64,000 nucleotides of DNA, taken from NCBI RefSeq assembly GCF_000832305.1, contig NZ_CP010536.1:3348001-3412000 (forward strand). Direction: 5' to 3'. The notes beneath the pieces were generated by a model. It worked only from the letters and a program-made list of their open reading frames with translations, was not told the origin of the DNA and ran no database searches. The position numbers and the translations under genes were made by a program. The stretch comes from Cupriavidus basilensis. Its GTDB lineage: Bacteria > Pseudomonadota > Gammaproteobacteria > Burkholderiales > Burkholderiaceae. Below are positions 25,804 to 35,507 of the stretch, in pieces; the first letter of the stretch is position 1, and the number at the start of each line of letters is the position of its first letter.

Positions 25804-26763
25804 ATGCCCACTCCCGCCGCAACTTGCATGCTGCCTCTCAATTCTAAGCATTTCCAAGGCCAGGAACTGATCCGGGTCGGAGACGATTCCAGTTTCATGC
25901 TGCTCGCCCCGCAGTTCGGCGCCCGCCTGGTGCGCTGGGTGCATCGCGGCGAGGACATCCTTTACTGGCCGCAGAACGCCGACTGGTCCCAACTGGCCCG
26001 CGTGCGTGGCGGCAACCCGATACTGTTCCCCTTCATTGCCAGGCACTTCGTCGACAGCGTGCCCGGCGCATGGAAAGACGCCAGTGGCACCGTGCGGACG
26101 CTGCCGATCCACGGCTTCGCGCGCGACCTACCCTTCGCGGGCACCCGGCACGAGGCGGGACGCAGCCTGACCATGACGCTGCAAGCGTCGGACGCAACGC
26201 GCGCGGCCTACCCCTTCGAGTTCCTGTTCGAGGTCACCTACCGGCTGCTCGACGACGGCCTCGAAGCCACATTGCGCACGCGCAACGCTGGCGAGCAGGC
26301 CCTGCCTTACTACGCCGGCCACCACTTCTACTTCCCGCTCGCCCACCAGGCGCGCGCCGCTTCCACACTGACCATGCCGGCCGCGGAACTGATGCGCCAG
26401 CGCCCCGACGGCTCGCTGGCATCGAACGGCCAGGGCGCCGAGACCTATCAGCTCGACGACCCGCGCCTGCAAGACACCTTTCACGTCCTGCATGCCCAGC
26501 CCGCAGCGCCGCGCCACTGCACGCTGGCCACGCCACCCGATGCCACCGCCCCGCATGGCCGCAAACTGGTGATCGATCTGGACACGCCGGGCAGCACGCC
26601 TTGGTTCGCGGTCACCACCTGGTCGGAGCGCGTCGACTCCGACTTCTACTGCGTGGAACCCTGGCTAGGCCTGCCCAACGCCATCCACCACGGCACGGGG
26701 TTGCGCTGGCTCGCGCCGGGCCAGGAGGAAGCGGCGGTCTGCCGGCTGCGGGTGGCTCCATAA
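25804..26763 (+). CDS. Aldose 1-epimerase family protein
   Basis: A 319-residue beta-sandwich protein. Motifs: GNPILFPFIAR (NPILFP is a mutarotase signature), HGFARDLPF, YAGHHFYFPL with the catalytic His, and CVEPWLGLPNAI with the catalytic Glu. It interconverts anomers of a sugar or sugar phosphate; the substrate is not defined. An in-frame ATG at 25828 could be the true start. It stands alone ahead of the tRNA-Gly gene. Confidence 0.85.
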   Translation: MPTPAATCMLPLNSKHFQGQELIRVGDDSSFMLLAPQFGARLVRWVHRGEDILYWPQNADWSQLARVRGGNPILFPFIARHFVDSVPGAWKDASGTVRTLPIHGFARDLPFAGTRHEAGRSLTMTLQASDATRAAYPFEFLFEVTYRLLDDGLEATLRTRNAGEQALPYYAGHHFYFPLAHQARAASTLTMPAAELMRQRPDGSLASNGQGAETYQLDDPRLQDTFHVLHAQPAAPRHCTLATPPDATAPHGRKLVIDLDTPGSTPWFAVTTWSERVDSDFYCVEPWLGLPNAIHHGTGLRWLAPGQEEAAVCRLRVAP

Positions 26764-26959
26764 GGCGCCATAGCGCCTTCAAGCCCCTCCGATCAGCCGT
26801 TGATCGAAATAGCGCCCATGTCACCCAGAGGCGCTTCGGCACAGCGCGCGTCGGCCTGACGCAGTGCTGGCCAGCTGCTGCGCTTGCGGCTGGCGCTGGC
26901 CACCGGTGGGCAGAAGCGCGAGATAATGCACTTTTCATGGGATCCGGCGCCCGCGCACC

Positions 26960-26989
26960 TTGCGCTCGCCGGGGCATCCCGCGTAGAAT
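26960..26989 (+). promoter_or_regulatory. Promoter of tRNA-Gly
   Basis: TTGCGC (26960-26965), an 18-base spacer and TAGAAT (26984-26989), followed after 10 bases by the tRNA 5' end. GC-rich sequence between the -10 box and the start (GCGC) resembles a stringent discriminator. Confidence 0.6.
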
Positions 26990-26999
26990 CGCGCTTCTT

Positions 27000-27074
27000 G
27001 CGGGCGTCGTATAATGGCCATTACCTTAGCTTCCCAAGCTAAAGACGTGGGTTCGATTCCCATCGCCCGCTCCA
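27000..27074 (+). tRNA. tRNA-Gly (anticodon CCC)
   Basis: A cloverleaf of 75 bases including encoded CCA. Acceptor GCGGGCG (27000-27006) pairs with CGCCCGC (27064-27070), with discriminator T and CCA at 27072-27074. Anticodon stem TTAGC/GCTAA holds the loop TTCCCAA, giving CCC. T arm is GTGGG-TTCGATT-CCCAT. It reads GGG codons. Confidence 0.97.
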
Positions 27075-27149
27075 CATCAGATTGAGACGAGCCGCCTTCG
27101 CCACTGGTCGCATGCCCGATCAGGATCGCCCGGCGGCTTTTTTGTTGCC

Positions 27150-27917
27150 ATGCTCCCCCAAGACCCCAGCTCCGACCCGACGCCAGCCGACGACGCTGAC
27201 AACGCGCCCGCCAAGGCTGCCGACGGCAGCGACGTGGCGCATCCGCGCCGCATCCGTTCCTTCGTGCGCCGCGCGGGGCGAACCTCCACCGGCCAGCAGC
27301 GTGCCATCGATGACCTGGGGCCGCGCTTCATCCTGCCCTACGCACCGCAGCCGCTCGACTGGGAGGCCACGTTCGGCCGCGCCGCGCCAGCCATCCTCGA
27401 GATCGGGTTCGGCATGGGCGAGACCACCGCGCATATCGCGCAACTGCGCCCGCAGGACAATTTCCTGGGCTGTGAGGTGCATGAACCCGGCGTGGGCGCC
27501 CTGCTCAAGCTGCTGGGAGAGCGCGAGATCGGTAATGTGCGGATCATGCCGCATGACGCCGTGGAGGTCATCGCGCACATGCTGACGGAATCCTGCCTGG
27601 ACGGCGTGCACATCTTCTTCCCCGACCCGTGGCACAAGAAGCGCCACAACAAGCGGCGCCTGGTGCAGCCGCCGCTGGTCAAGCTGTTGGCCAACCGCCT
27701 GAAGCCGGGCGGCTACCTGCACTGCGCGACCGACTGGGAAGAGTATGCCCACCAGATGGTGGAAGTGCTGTCGGGTGAACCCACTCTGACCAACACCTCG
27801 GACGCCGCCGGCGGCTTTGCGCCGCGGCCCGACTATCGCCCGGTGACCAAGTTCGAGCGCCGCGGCGTGAGGCTGGGCCATGGCGTGTGGGACGTGGTGT
27901 TCCGCAAGCGGGCTTGA
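27150..27917 (+). CDS. trmB: tRNA (guanine-N7-)-methyltransferase TrmB
   Basis: A 255-residue SAM enzyme that makes m7G46 in tRNA. It has [19 protein letters not shown], the SAM loop [15 protein letters not shown] (about residues 88-102), [17 protein letters not shown] (catalytic Asp and tRNA-binding basic stretch) and a C-terminal [16 protein letters not shown]. The N-terminal 30 residues are a low-complexity extension. It lies 75 bases after tRNA-Gly. Confidence 0.95.
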   Translation: MLPQDPSSDPTPADDADNAPAKAADGSDVAHPRRIRSFVRRAGRTSTGQQRAIDDLGPRFILPYAPQPLDWEATFGRAAPAILEIGFGMGETTAHIAQLRPQDNFLGCEVHEPGVGALLKLLGEREIGNVRIMPHDAVEVIAHMLTESCLDGVHIFFPDPWHKKRHNKRRLVQPPLVKLLANRLKPGGYLHCATDWEEYAHQMVEVLSGEPTLTNTSDAAGGFAPRPDYRPVTKFERRGVRLGHGVWDVVFRKRA

Positions 27918-27944
27918 AGGCGAAGGCTGCGCCGCGCGCCGGCA

Positions 27945-27985
27945 CCATGAAAAAAGCGTGGCCTTGAGCCACGCTTTTTTCATGG
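27945..27985. terminator. Bidirectional terminator with perfect 18-base inverted repeat
   Basis: Bases 27945-27962 and 27968-27985 are exact inverted copies (CCATGA6GCGTGGC and its complement) around a CTTGA loop. The stem has a GC-rich top and A6/T6 arms, so it works for trmB on the plus strand and uppP on the minus strand. Confidence 0.92.
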
Positions 27986-28024
27986 TGCGACAGTTGTCGC
28001 CGGTATTATCTGCCGCGATCGCCT

Positions 28025-28906
28025 TCAGGCATGCCAGGCGATCAGCCCCGAGTACGCAGTCGCCAACACAACGATGCCGAAAATGATCCGGTACCAGGCA
28101 AACGGCTTGAAGTCATGGGTGGCGACAAAACGCAGCAGCCAGCGCACACACAAGAAGGCGGACAGGAAGGCGAAGACGAAGCCGATGCCGAAGATGCCCA
28201 GGTCGTCGGCGGACAGCAGCGCGCGCGACTTGTACAGCTCGTAGACGGTAGCGCCAAAGATCACCGGGATCGCCAGGAAGAAGGAGAACTCGGTGGCTAC
28301 CTGGCGCGACAGCCCGAACAGCATGCCGCCGATGATGGTGGCGCCGGAGCGCGAGGTGCCCGGGATCAGCGCGAAACACTGCGCCAGCCCGACCTTGACC
28401 GCATCGCGCCAGTTCAGGTCGTCGACCGACTCGATCCGCGGCGCGCCAGCCTTGGCGGCCTCCAGCAGCGCATTGCCCTGCGGGTGCGATACCTGGCCGC
28501 GATGGCTTTCCCGCCATTCGGCCCACAGGATCACCACACCGCCGACGATGAATGCGGTGGCCACGGTGATCGGGTTAAACAGGTGAGCCTTGATCCACTT
28601 GCCGAATACCAGCGCCAGCACGATCGCCGGCACGGTGGCCACGATCACGTTGATGGCAAAACGCCGGGCCTTTTCATCGGTGGCCAGACCGCCCACCACG
28701 GTGACGATGCGGTGGCGGAACTCCCAGCAAACCGCCAGGATGGCGCCGAACTGGATCACGATCTCGAAGATCTTGCCCTTTTCATCATTGAAGTCGAGCA
28801 GCTGCCCGGCGAGGATCAGGTGGCCTGTGCTGGAGATGGGCAGAAACTCGGTCAGTCCTTCGACGATGCCGAGGATCACGGCTTTCAGGGCGAGGGCAAT
28901 ATCCAT
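28025..28906 (-). CDS. uppP: Undecaprenyl-diphosphatase UppP/BacA
   Basis: A 293-residue polytopic membrane enzyme that recycles undecaprenyl diphosphate for murein and polysaccharide synthesis. It starts [30 protein letters not shown] with the conserved [11 protein letters not shown] active-site loop, and has a second loop [15 protein letters not shown] 28906 fits the family start; a TTG nine codons upstream is an alternative. It has 7-8 hydrophobic segments. High-level resistance to bacitracin is a known effect of family members. Confidence 0.95.
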   Translation of the reverse strand: MDIALALKAVILGIVEGLTEFLPISSTGHLILAGQLLDFNDEKGKIFEIVIQFGAILAVCWEFRHRIVTVVGGLATDEKARRFAINVIVATVPAIVLALVFGKWIKAHLFNPITVATAFIVGGVVILWAEWRESHRGQVSHPQGNALLEAAKAGAPRIESVDDLNWRDAVKVGLAQCFALIPGTSRSGATIIGGMLFGLSRQVATEFSFFLAIPVIFGATVYELYKSRALLSADDLGIFGIGFVFAFLSAFLCVRWLLRFVATHDFKPFAWYRIIFGIVVLATAYSGLIAWHA

Positions 28907-29104
28907 GCTGATTGGAATGTGTGGAATGCTCAATGAAAGAGCGAAGAAAAAGCCAAGGACGGGCGAGCAAAGAGGAAACGGGCAACCGTCAGCCCTATGC
29001 CATCAGCCACGCGCCAGGCACCAGGCACCAGGAATCACAACTATCCGCCACGACCGTGACACCGCAGTGGCTGTGCAAGGTGCATGACTGGGCGCGGCGC
29101 GTCA

Positions 29105-29665
29105 TCAAGGCCGATTGATCTTGACGTTGATCCCGTTGGGCAAAACGGTGATTGTACCGGGTTCGACACTGGCGCCGGCGAGGCGCAACTCGTCGGGACG
29201 GAAGGTATAGAGCGGATAGCCTTGCAGCAACTGCTCCGCAAGGATGCCGCCGAGCGCGTTGAACTGGCGCGTGAGTTGAGGCGGCAGGCCCCTGACTTCG
29301 AACTGCTGGACCTGCGGGTCCTGCAGCACCACCGCGCGGCTGGCCGGATCGTAGCGCAGCCCGCTGTCCAGCGCAAAGCGGCCGGTCATCGGCTCGCCAG
29401 AGAACAGGCGGTTGTTCACGGTCGCGTCGAACTGCACGTTCACCCGGTTGCGGCTGGGATCGAGCGTGAGCTGCGGGTTGGCGAGCTGGATGTCGAACAG
29501 CTCCATATAGCGCTTGTTGAACGGGAACTTGCGCTCCAGGGCCGATTGCAGCTGGCTCTGCGAGAACGTGTAGTCGTTGCCCATCATGCCGCAGCCAACA
29601 AGTGCCGCGGCCAGCGCGGCGCCAGCGCTTGCTGCCAGCCAGCGCCGGCGATTGATCATGACCAT
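29105..29665 (-). CDS. DUF1439 lipoprotein
   Basis: A 186-residue protein with a basic N-terminus, hydrophobic segment and lipobox ALVGC (Cys at about residue 25), hence a predicted lipoprotein. The body matches DUF1439: YTFSQSQLQSALERKFPFNKRYMELFDIQLANPQL and a C-terminal GTITVLPNGINVKINRP. Members fold as tubular lipid-binding-like domains; the role is unknown. It lies 19 bases after the YkgJ-type gene on the same strand. Confidence 0.82.
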   Translation of the reverse strand: MVMINRRRWLAASAGAALAAALVGCGMMGNDYTFSQSQLQSALERKFPFNKRYMELFDIQLANPQLTLDPSRNRVNVQFDATVNNRLFSGEPMTGRFALDSGLRYDPASRAVVLQDPQVQQFEVRGLPPQLTRQFNALGGILAEQLLQGYPLYTFRPDELRLAGASVEPGTITVLPNGINVKINRP

Positions 29666-29684
29666 CTGTTTGTTCCTTGCGGGT

Positions 29685-29969
29685 TCAGGCGGCGCGGCCA
29701 GGCGCGGTGGCAGCCTCGAGCTGCGTCAGCCAGGCCAGCGCTTGTCCGCGGGTTTCGCCGCACATGTCGGCAGAGGGCTTGAGCCCGGCGCAAAATGCCG
29801 GCCGCGTGGGCTCGCCAAAAATCGCGCAGCGCCGATCGGGCAGCAACTGCACGCAGGGTATGCCGGCCGGCTTGCCATGGGGCATGCCGGGGATCGGCGA
29901 GGTGATGGAGGGCGCGGTGCAACAAGCGCCACAATCGGGCCGGCAAGAGAGTTCAGACTGAGGGGACAT
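29685..29969 (-). CDS. YkgJ family cysteine-cluster protein
   Basis: A 94-residue protein with [14 protein letters not shown] near the N-terminus, [13 protein letters not shown] in the middle, and later single Cys in FCAG and DMCGE. This Cys pattern is that of the small YkgJ-type (putative zinc- or iron-chelating) family. It is transcribed with the DUF1439 gene. The function is unassigned. Confidence 0.8.
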   Translation of the reverse strand: MSPQSELSCRPDCGACCTAPSITSPIPGMPHGKPAGIPCVQLLPDRRCAIFGEPTRPAFCAGLKPSADMCGETRGQALAWLTQLEAATAPGRAA

Positions 29970-30040
29970 GGCAATGGTTCAGGCGCGGACGACGCCCGGC
30001 AGACTCTATTGTGCCCCAAGCCGCATGGACCTCCCCGCGC

Positions 30041-30069
30041 TTGACCGCCGGATTCCCCTCTACTACATT
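30041..30069 (+). promoter_or_regulatory. Sigma-70 promoter of the efflux operon
   Basis: TTGACC (30041-30046), 17-base spacer, TACATT (30064-30069). Expected start near 30076, about 30 bases before the first possible start codon of the TetR gene. Confidence 0.65.
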
Positions 30070-30079
30070 ACTGACCCAA

Positions 30080-30099
30080 GAGTTATTTATTTGCAACTC
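30080..30099. promoter_or_regulatory. Candidate TetR operator
   Basis: Inverted repeat GAGTT-N10-AACTC in an AT-rich patch, directly after the predicted transcription start. Position and symmetry fit autorepression by the TetR protein encoded next. Confidence 0.35.
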
Positions 30100-30107
30100 A
30101 CGCGGGG

Positions 30108-30929
30108 GTGCTCCCCGCAGAGGTGCACAGCGCCCCAGTGAAAAACCCGCCAGGCCAGAGCCAGAATCAGGAATCCGCCAACACCAAACGCTGGGCTCGC
30201 CGCAAGGCAGCGCGCCCACAGGAACTGGTGGCCGCCGCGCTCGATCTCTTCGTCGATCGCGGCTATGCGGCCACCCGGCTGGAAGATGTCGCCGCCGCGG
30301 CGGGCGTGTCCAAGGGCACCGTCTATCTGTACTTCGCTAATAAGGAAGAGCTGTTCAAGACGGTGGTGCGCGAAAACCTGGTGCCGACGCTGGCCAGGGG
30401 CATCGACCTGGTGGAGAACTACCAGGGCTCGACGCCGGAGCTGCTAAGGGAATTGCTGCGCGGCTGGTGGGGCCTGGTGGGGGCCACGCCGGTGGCCGGC
30501 CTGACCAAGCTGATCATGGCCGAATCCAGCCATTTTCCTGACATTGCCCAGTTCTACCACGAGGAAGTGGTGCTGCCGGGCGATGAGTTGTTCGCACGTG
30601 TGCTCAAGCGCGGCGTGGCGCGTGGCGAGTTGCGCGACATGCCGGCCAACCCGACCACAACGCTGATCTGCGCGCCGCTGATGTTCCTGATGCTGTGGCA
30701 GCGTGCGTTCAGCGCGTCGTCGCGCATCGAAATCGACCCCGAGGCCTTCCTCGACAACCTGCTCCAGATGCTGCTGTTCGGCCTGACCACCGGCGCCGCG
30801 CGCGATACGCCGCTGCCGCCCAAGGTCGGCCCCTACGTCTGGGAACAGATACAACAAGAAGCCCTGGCACAAGCGCAGGGGCAGCAGGCCGCGCGGGAGA
30901 TCCCGGCGCCGCCGCCGGAGACCGCATGA
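30108..30929 (+). CDS. TetR family transcriptional regulator of the efflux operon
   Basis: Up to 273 residues. The helix-turn-helix domain is about residues 36-85: RPQELVAAALDLFVDRGYAATRLEDVAAAAGVSKGTVYLYFANKEELF. The rest is a helical ligand-binding domain with a Pro-rich C-terminal tail. Possible GTG starts are 30108, 30123 and 30138 (VKNPPGQS); none has a strong ribosome site. Its stop overlaps the adaptor start as ATGA, so it is co-transcribed with the pump and probably represses it. Confidence 0.88.
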   Translation: MLPAEVHSAPVKNPPGQSQNQESANTKRWARRKAARPQELVAAALDLFVDRGYAATRLEDVAAAAGVSKGTVYLYFANKEELFKTVVRENLVPTLARGIDLVENYQGSTPELLRELLRGWWGLVGATPVAGLTKLIMAESSHFPDIAQFYHEEVVLPGDELFARVLKRGVARGELRDMPANPTTTLICAPLMFLMLWQRAFSASSRIEIDPEAFLDNLLQMLLFGLTTGAARDTPLPPKVGPYVWEQIQQEALAQAQGQQAAREIPAPPPETA

Positions 30930-32068
30930 CCCGACGCAAGAAGATCCTGATCGCCGCGATCGCCACCATCGCGGTGGTTGCCGTGCTCAGCGCCGCTGCC
31001 GCCGTGCGCAAGGCAAGCAATGGCAAGCCTGGCGCGGCCCCGGCGGCCCCGGCGGCCCCGGCGGCCGCGGTGCAAGACCTGGTGGAGTTCCTGCCATCGG
31101 ACCTGGTCGAGGCCACCACGCAAGACTTGCGCGTGTCGCTGCCGCTGTCAGGCGGGCTGCGGGCGCTGAACCAGGCCTCGGTCAAGGCCAAGGTTGCCGG
31201 CGAGGTACAGCAAGTGCTGGTGCGCGAGGGCGAAGCCGTGCGCGCCGGCCAGGTCATCGTGCGCATCGATGCAACCGAGTACCAGGCCAAGGTGACGCAG
31301 GCGCGCGGGCAAATGCTGGCGGCGCGCGGCCAGTATGAGAATTCGAAGCAGACCTTCGAGCGCAACCGCGAGCTGGTGGCCAAGGGCTTCATCTCAAAGA
31401 CCGCCTTCGACAACTTCCAGAGCAACCTGGATGTGGCGCACGCCAATCTCGATGCCGCCCAGGGCGGCCTTGAAGTCGCGCAGAAGGCGCTCGCCGACAC
31501 CATCGTCAAATCGCCGCTGGATGGCCTGGTGGCCGCGCGCGCGGTGCAGCCGGGCGAGAAGGTCTCGCCCGACACGCGCCTGATCGACGTGGTCGACCTG
31601 CGTGTGCTGGAACTCGAGGCACCGATCCCCATGGCGGATGTGGCTCGCGTTGCCATCGGCCAGGCCGTGCAGCTCGACGTGGAAGGCAGCGGCCGCTTCG
31701 AGGGCAAGCTGGTGCGCATCAACCCGGCGGTAAGCCAGGGCACGCGCAGCATCATGGTCTATGTGCGGGTGGACAACCCCGAGGCGCGCCTGCGCGCGGG
31801 CATGTTCGCCCAGGGCGCGCTGGTGCTCGGCCACCACGCCGGCGTGGTGGCGGTGCCAGTCACAGCGGTGCGCAACGATGGCGAGCGCACGTTCGTCTAC
31901 AGCGTGGAGAATGACGTGCTGGCGGAACGCCAGGTCAAGCTGGGCATCCGCGACGATGCGAGCGGGCTGGTGGAAATCACCAGCGGCCTGGCCACCGGCG
32001 CCAAGGTGGTGCGCAACAACCTCGGCACCCTGCGCGCGGGCAGCCGCGTCAAGCTGGTCAAGGCGTAG
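30926..32068 (+). CDS. RND efflux periplasmic adaptor (membrane fusion protein)
   Basis: A 380-residue HlyD/AcrA-type protein. It has an N-terminal membrane anchor (KKILIAAIATIAVVAVLSAAAAV), then an APAAPAAPAA linker coded by a 9-base triplicate. The lipoyl half-motif is ASVKAKVAGEVQQVLVREGEAVRAGQ, followed by a helical hairpin (ATEYQAKVTQARGQM...LDAAQGGLEVAQKAL), second lipoyl half DTIVKSPLDGLVAARAVQPGEKVS, and beta-barrel. It joins the RND permease at 32081 to an outer-membrane TolC. Confidence 0.92.
   Translation: MTRRKKILIAAIATIAVVAVLSAAAAVRKASNGKPGAAPAAPAAPAAAVQDLVEFLPSDLVEATTQDLRVSLPLSGGLRALNQASVKAKVAGEVQQVLVREGEAVRAGQVIVRIDATEYQAKVTQARGQMLAARGQYENSKQTFERNRELVAKGFISKTAFDNFQSNLDVAHANLDAAQGGLEVAQKALADTIVKSPLDGLVAARAVQPGEKVSPDTRLIDVVDLRVLELEAPIPMADVARVAIGQAVQLDVEGSGRFEGKLVRINPAVSQGTRSIMVYVRVDNPEARLRAGMFAQGALVLGHHAGVVAVPVTAVRNDGERTFVYSVENDVLAERQVKLGIRDDASGLVEITSGLATGAKVVRNNLGTLRAGSRVKLVKA
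31036..31062 (+). repeat. Triplicate 9-base repeat in adaptor linker
   Basis: Three exact copies of GGCCCCGGC at 31036-31044, 31045-31053 and 31054-31062, encoding the Ala/Pro linker just after the membrane anchor. Copy-number change would alter linker length in steps of three residues without a frameshift. Confidence 0.85.
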
Positions 32069-32080
32069 GAGCCCCCGCCC

Positions 32081-35000
32081 ATGTGGTTCACCCGCCTGTC
32101 CATCCACAACCCGGTGCTGGCCACCATGATGATGATGGCCTTCATCGTGATCGGCCTGTTCTCCTACCAGCGCCTGCCGGTTGACCAGTTCCCGGACATC
32201 ACCTTCCCCATCGTCGTGGTGCAGACAGAGTACCCCGGCGCCGCGCCGGAATCGGTGGAGTCCGACGTCACCCGCAAGATCGAGGAAATCGTCAACACCA
32301 TCTCGGGCATCGACGAGATCTTCTCGCACTCCTACCAAGGCACCTCGGTGGTGGTGATCAAGTTCGACCTGTCCGTCGATGTCGGGCAGGCCGCGCAGGA
32401 CGTGCGCGACAAGATCGCGCTGATCCGCCCGCAGTTTCGCGACGAGGTCAAGGACCCGCGCGTGCTGCGCTACGACCCGTCGGACGCACCGGTGTTCTAC
32501 CTGTCCGTGTCGAACGCGCCGGGGGCCGAGCGCACGCAGCGCGAACTGACCACCGTCGCCGACCAGATCGTGCGCAAGCGGCTGGAGACCGTGCGCGGCG
32601 TGGGCGCCATCAGCCTCGTTGGCGGCACCAAGCGCGAGGTGGAGATCCGTATCCGCCCCGCCCAGCTGGAGGCGCTCGGCATCGGCGTGAACCAGGTGAT
32701 GGACGCCATCCGCAACGAGAACCAGGAACTCCCCGCAGGCGAGCTGCGCTCCACCTCCACCGAGACGGTGGTGCAGATCAAGGGGCGCGTCATCACGCCG
32801 GATGCCTTCCGCCACATCATCGTGGCGCGCCGGGCTGGCCAGCCGGTTACGCTGGAGCAGGTCGCCGACGTGCGCGACGGCGAGGAAGAGCAGGAGAGCC
32901 TGGCCATGCTGGACGGCAAGCGCGCGCTGTTCCTGGCGGTGGTGAAAGCACAGGGCCAGAACACGGTCGACACCGTCGATGGCCTGATCAAGATGACCGA
33001 TGAGTTGCGCAAGCTGGTGCCTGCGGGTGTGCAGCTCACCGTGGTCAACGACGCCGCGCGCGGCATCCGCAGCAGCGTCAAGGAAGTCCGCTCCACGCTG
33101 CTCGAAGGCGCCTTCCTGACGGTCGCCATCGTCTTCCTCTTCCTCGGCTCGTGGCGCAGCACGGTCATCACCGGGCTGACCCTGCCAATCGCGCTGATCG
33201 GCACGTTCGGCGTGATGTACATGTTTGGCTTCACGCTCAACGTGATCACGCTGATGGCGCTGTCGCTGTGCGTGGGCCTGTTGATCGACGATGCCATCGT
33301 GGTGCGCGAGAACATCGTGCGGCACAACCTGATGGGCAAGAACCATCGCACGGCAGCGCTCGACGGCACCAACGAGATCGGGCTGGCGGTGCTGGCCACC
33401 ACCTTCTCCATCGTGGCGGTGTTCCTGCCGGTGGGCTTCATGGGCGGCATCATCGGCCGCTTCTTCCACCAGTTCGGCGTGACCGTGGTGGCAGCGGTGC
33501 TGATCTCCATGTTCGTCTCGTTCACGCTGGACCCAATGCTGTCCTCGGTCTGGCACGACCCCGACCTGCACGGCACCGGCAACAAGAAGAGCCTGTACGG
33601 CCGCACCGTGGGCCGCATGCTGGACTGGTTCTCGGCGCGCATGGATGCGCTCGGCCACGGCTATGGCTCGATGCTGGGTTGGGCGCTCAAGCACCGGCTG
33701 GCTACCGCCATCATCGCGGCGGTGACGTTCTTGGGGAGCTTCGCGCTGGTGCCGCTGATCGGCACGGAATTCGTACCGGCCGCCGACCTGGGCGAAACCC
33801 AGGTCGGCTTCACCACGCCGGTGGGCACCTCGCTGGCTGTTACCGAAGCCAAGGTCAGGCAGGTGGAAGCCGCGCTCAAGACCTTCCCCGAGGTGGCCTA
33901 CACCTACGCCACCATCAACTCCGGCAATACCTCCGGGCGCAACAACGCGCTGGTGTCGGTGCGCCTGACCGAGCGCCGCGCGCGCAAACTCACCACCAAA
34001 GAGCTTAACCCGATGATCCGGGAGCGCATGGCCAGCATCGCCGGCATCACGCTGACCATGGTCGGCATGCCGGATGGCGCTGGCGGGCAGAAGGCGCTGC
34101 AAGTGTCGATCCAGGGCGACGACCTGGAAACGCTGCGGCGCCTGTCGCTGGAAGCCAGCCGGCGCATGGCCGCCGTGCGCGGCCTGACCGACCTCGACTC
34201 CAGCATGAAGGACGACCGCCCGACGGTGGAAGTGCGCATTCGCCGCGAGCTTGCGTCCGACCTGGGGGTGGGCATCGTGCAGATCGGCAACGCGCTGCGC
34301 CCGCTGCTGGCCGGCGACGCCATCAGCTCATGGCGCGCCCCCGACGACCAGAACTACGACGTGCGCGTGCGCCTGCCCAAGGACGCCCGCACCGGCATGG
34401 CGGATCTCAGCGCGCTGATGATCGCCAGCAACCAGACCAACGCCGACGGCTCGCCGCGCATGGTGCCCCTGCGCCAGATCGCCGAGCTGGTGCCCACCAC
34501 CGGCGCCAACCAGATCAGCCGGCGCGACCTCTCCCGCGAAGTGGAGCTGACCGCGAATACCGCCGGGCGCTCGCAAGGCGAGGTGGCGCGCGAGGTCAAG
34601 GCGGCGCTGGATGGGATGAACTGGCCGGCGGGCTACAAGTACCGCTTCGGCGGCTCCACCAAGTCGATGAACGAGTCGTTCGGCTTCGCGGTATCGGCGC
34701 TCGCGCTGGCGGTGATCTTCATCTACATGATCCTGGCCTCGCAGTTCGCCAGCTTCTTCCAGCCGATCGCCATCATGACCTCGCTGCCGCTCACGCTGGT
34801 GGGCGTGTTCGCGGCGCTGCTGCTGTTCCGCTCCACGCTCAACATGTTCTCCATCATCGGCTTCATCATGCTGATGGGGCTGGTGACCAAGAACGCCATC
34901 CTGCTGGTGGATTTTGCCAACCAGGCCCGGCGCGGCGCCGACGGCCAGCCGCCGATGTCGCGCGAGGCCGCCCTGGTTGCCGCTGCGCGGGTGCGGCTGC

Positions 35001-35287
35001 GGCCAATCCTGATGACCACGCTGGCCATGATATTCGGCATGGTGCCGCTGGCCTTCAGCCTGGGCGAAGGCGCCGAGCAACGCGCACCGATGGGCCAGAC
35101 GGTGATCGGCGGCATCATCACCTCGTCGATCCTGACCCTGGTGGTGGTTCCGGTGATCTATACGTACCTCGACGACTTCAGCGCATGGCTGGGCCGCAAG
35201 TGGCGCGGCAAGCAAGCCCAGGCGGCTCCCGCCGCCGCGCCGGCAGCCGACGGCACGGCGGCGCACAAGCCAGCAAGCGCGGAATGA
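32081..35287 (+). CDS. RND efflux transporter permease (HAE-1 type)
   Basis: A 1068-residue AcrB/MdtB-like proton antiporter, starting MWFTRLSIHNPVLATMMMMAF. The proton-relay Asp pair is in GLLIDDAIVVREN (TM4) and the Lys in GLVTKNAILLVDFANQARRG (TM10), so it should be functional. Two large periplasmic domains follow TM1 and TM7. It starts 12 bases after the adaptor gene. TolC-type outer-membrane factor is encoded 1.3 kb downstream at 36634. Substrate unknown. Confidence 0.95.
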   Translation: MWFTRLSIHNPVLATMMMMAFIVIGLFSYQRLPVDQFPDITFPIVVVQTEYPGAAPESVESDVTRKIEEIVNTISGIDEIFSHSYQGTSVVVIKFDLSVDVGQAAQDVRDKIALIRPQFRDEVKDPRVLRYDPSDAPVFYLSVSNAPGAERTQRELTTVADQIVRKRLETVRGVGAISLVGGTKREVEIRIRPAQLEALGIGVNQVMDAIRNENQELPAGELRSTSTETVVQIKGRVITPDAFRHIIVARRAGQPVTLEQVADVRDGEEEQESLAMLDGKRALFLAVVKAQGQNTVDTVDGLIKMTDELRKLVPAGVQLTVVNDAARGIRSSVKEVRSTLLEGAFLTVAIVFLFLGSWRSTVITGLTLPIALIGTFGVMYMFGFTLNVITLMALSLCVGLLIDDAIVVRENIVRHNLMGKNHRTAALDGTNEIGLAVLATTFSIVAVFLPVGFMGGIIGRFFHQFGVTVVAAVLISMFVSFTLDPMLSSVWHDPDLHGTGNKKSLYGRTVGRMLDWFSARMDALGHGYGSMLGWALKHRLATAIIAAVTFLGSFALVPLIGTEFVPAADLGETQVGFTTPVGTSLAVTEAKVRQVEAALKTFPEVAYTYATINSGNTSGRNNALVSVRLTERRARKLTTKELNPMIRERMASIAGITLTMVGMPDGAGGQKALQVSIQGDDLETLRRLSLEASRRMAAVRGLTDLDSSMKDDRPTVEVRIRRELASDLGVGIVQIGNALRPLLAGDAISSWRAPDDQNYDVRVRLPKDARTGMADLSALMIASNQTNADGSPRMVPLRQIAELVPTTGANQISRRDLSREVELTANTAGRSQGEVAREVKAALDGMNWPAGYKYRFGGSTKSMNESFGFAVSALALAVIFIYMILASQFASFFQPIAIMTSLPLTLVGVFAALLLFRSTLNMFSIIGFIMLMGLVTKNAILLVDFANQARRGADGQPPMSREAALVAAARVRLRPILMTTLAMIFGMVPLAFSLGEGAEQRAPMGQTVIGGIITSSILTLVVVPVIYTYLDDFSAWLGRKWRGKQAQAAPAAAPAADGTAAHKPASAE

Positions 35288-35507
35288 GGCAAGCCCGCCC
35301 CAAAAGCCCCGGGCAGGCCTGTAGCCAGCCCGGAATGCCTCAGCCATGGCCGGACTGCGGCATGGAGGCCACAACTTGGGCGACGCGCTTGGGCAAGTGT
35401 CTTGGCGCGGGGTTAAAATATCAGGTTTGACGGATTTCCCCGGCCCCTCGCGCCGCGCGGCCGGAACTCTGAACTGATTAGCGGTTGGCATTGGAAGGAA
35501 TGGCAAG

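Noticed and set aside
31394..34102. 902-codon open frame on the minus strand across the efflux genes
   Set aside because: It is antisense to a fully motif-supported adaptor and RND permease. Its protein is His/Arg/Gln-rich without domain motifs, the usual shadow in high-GC coding DNA.
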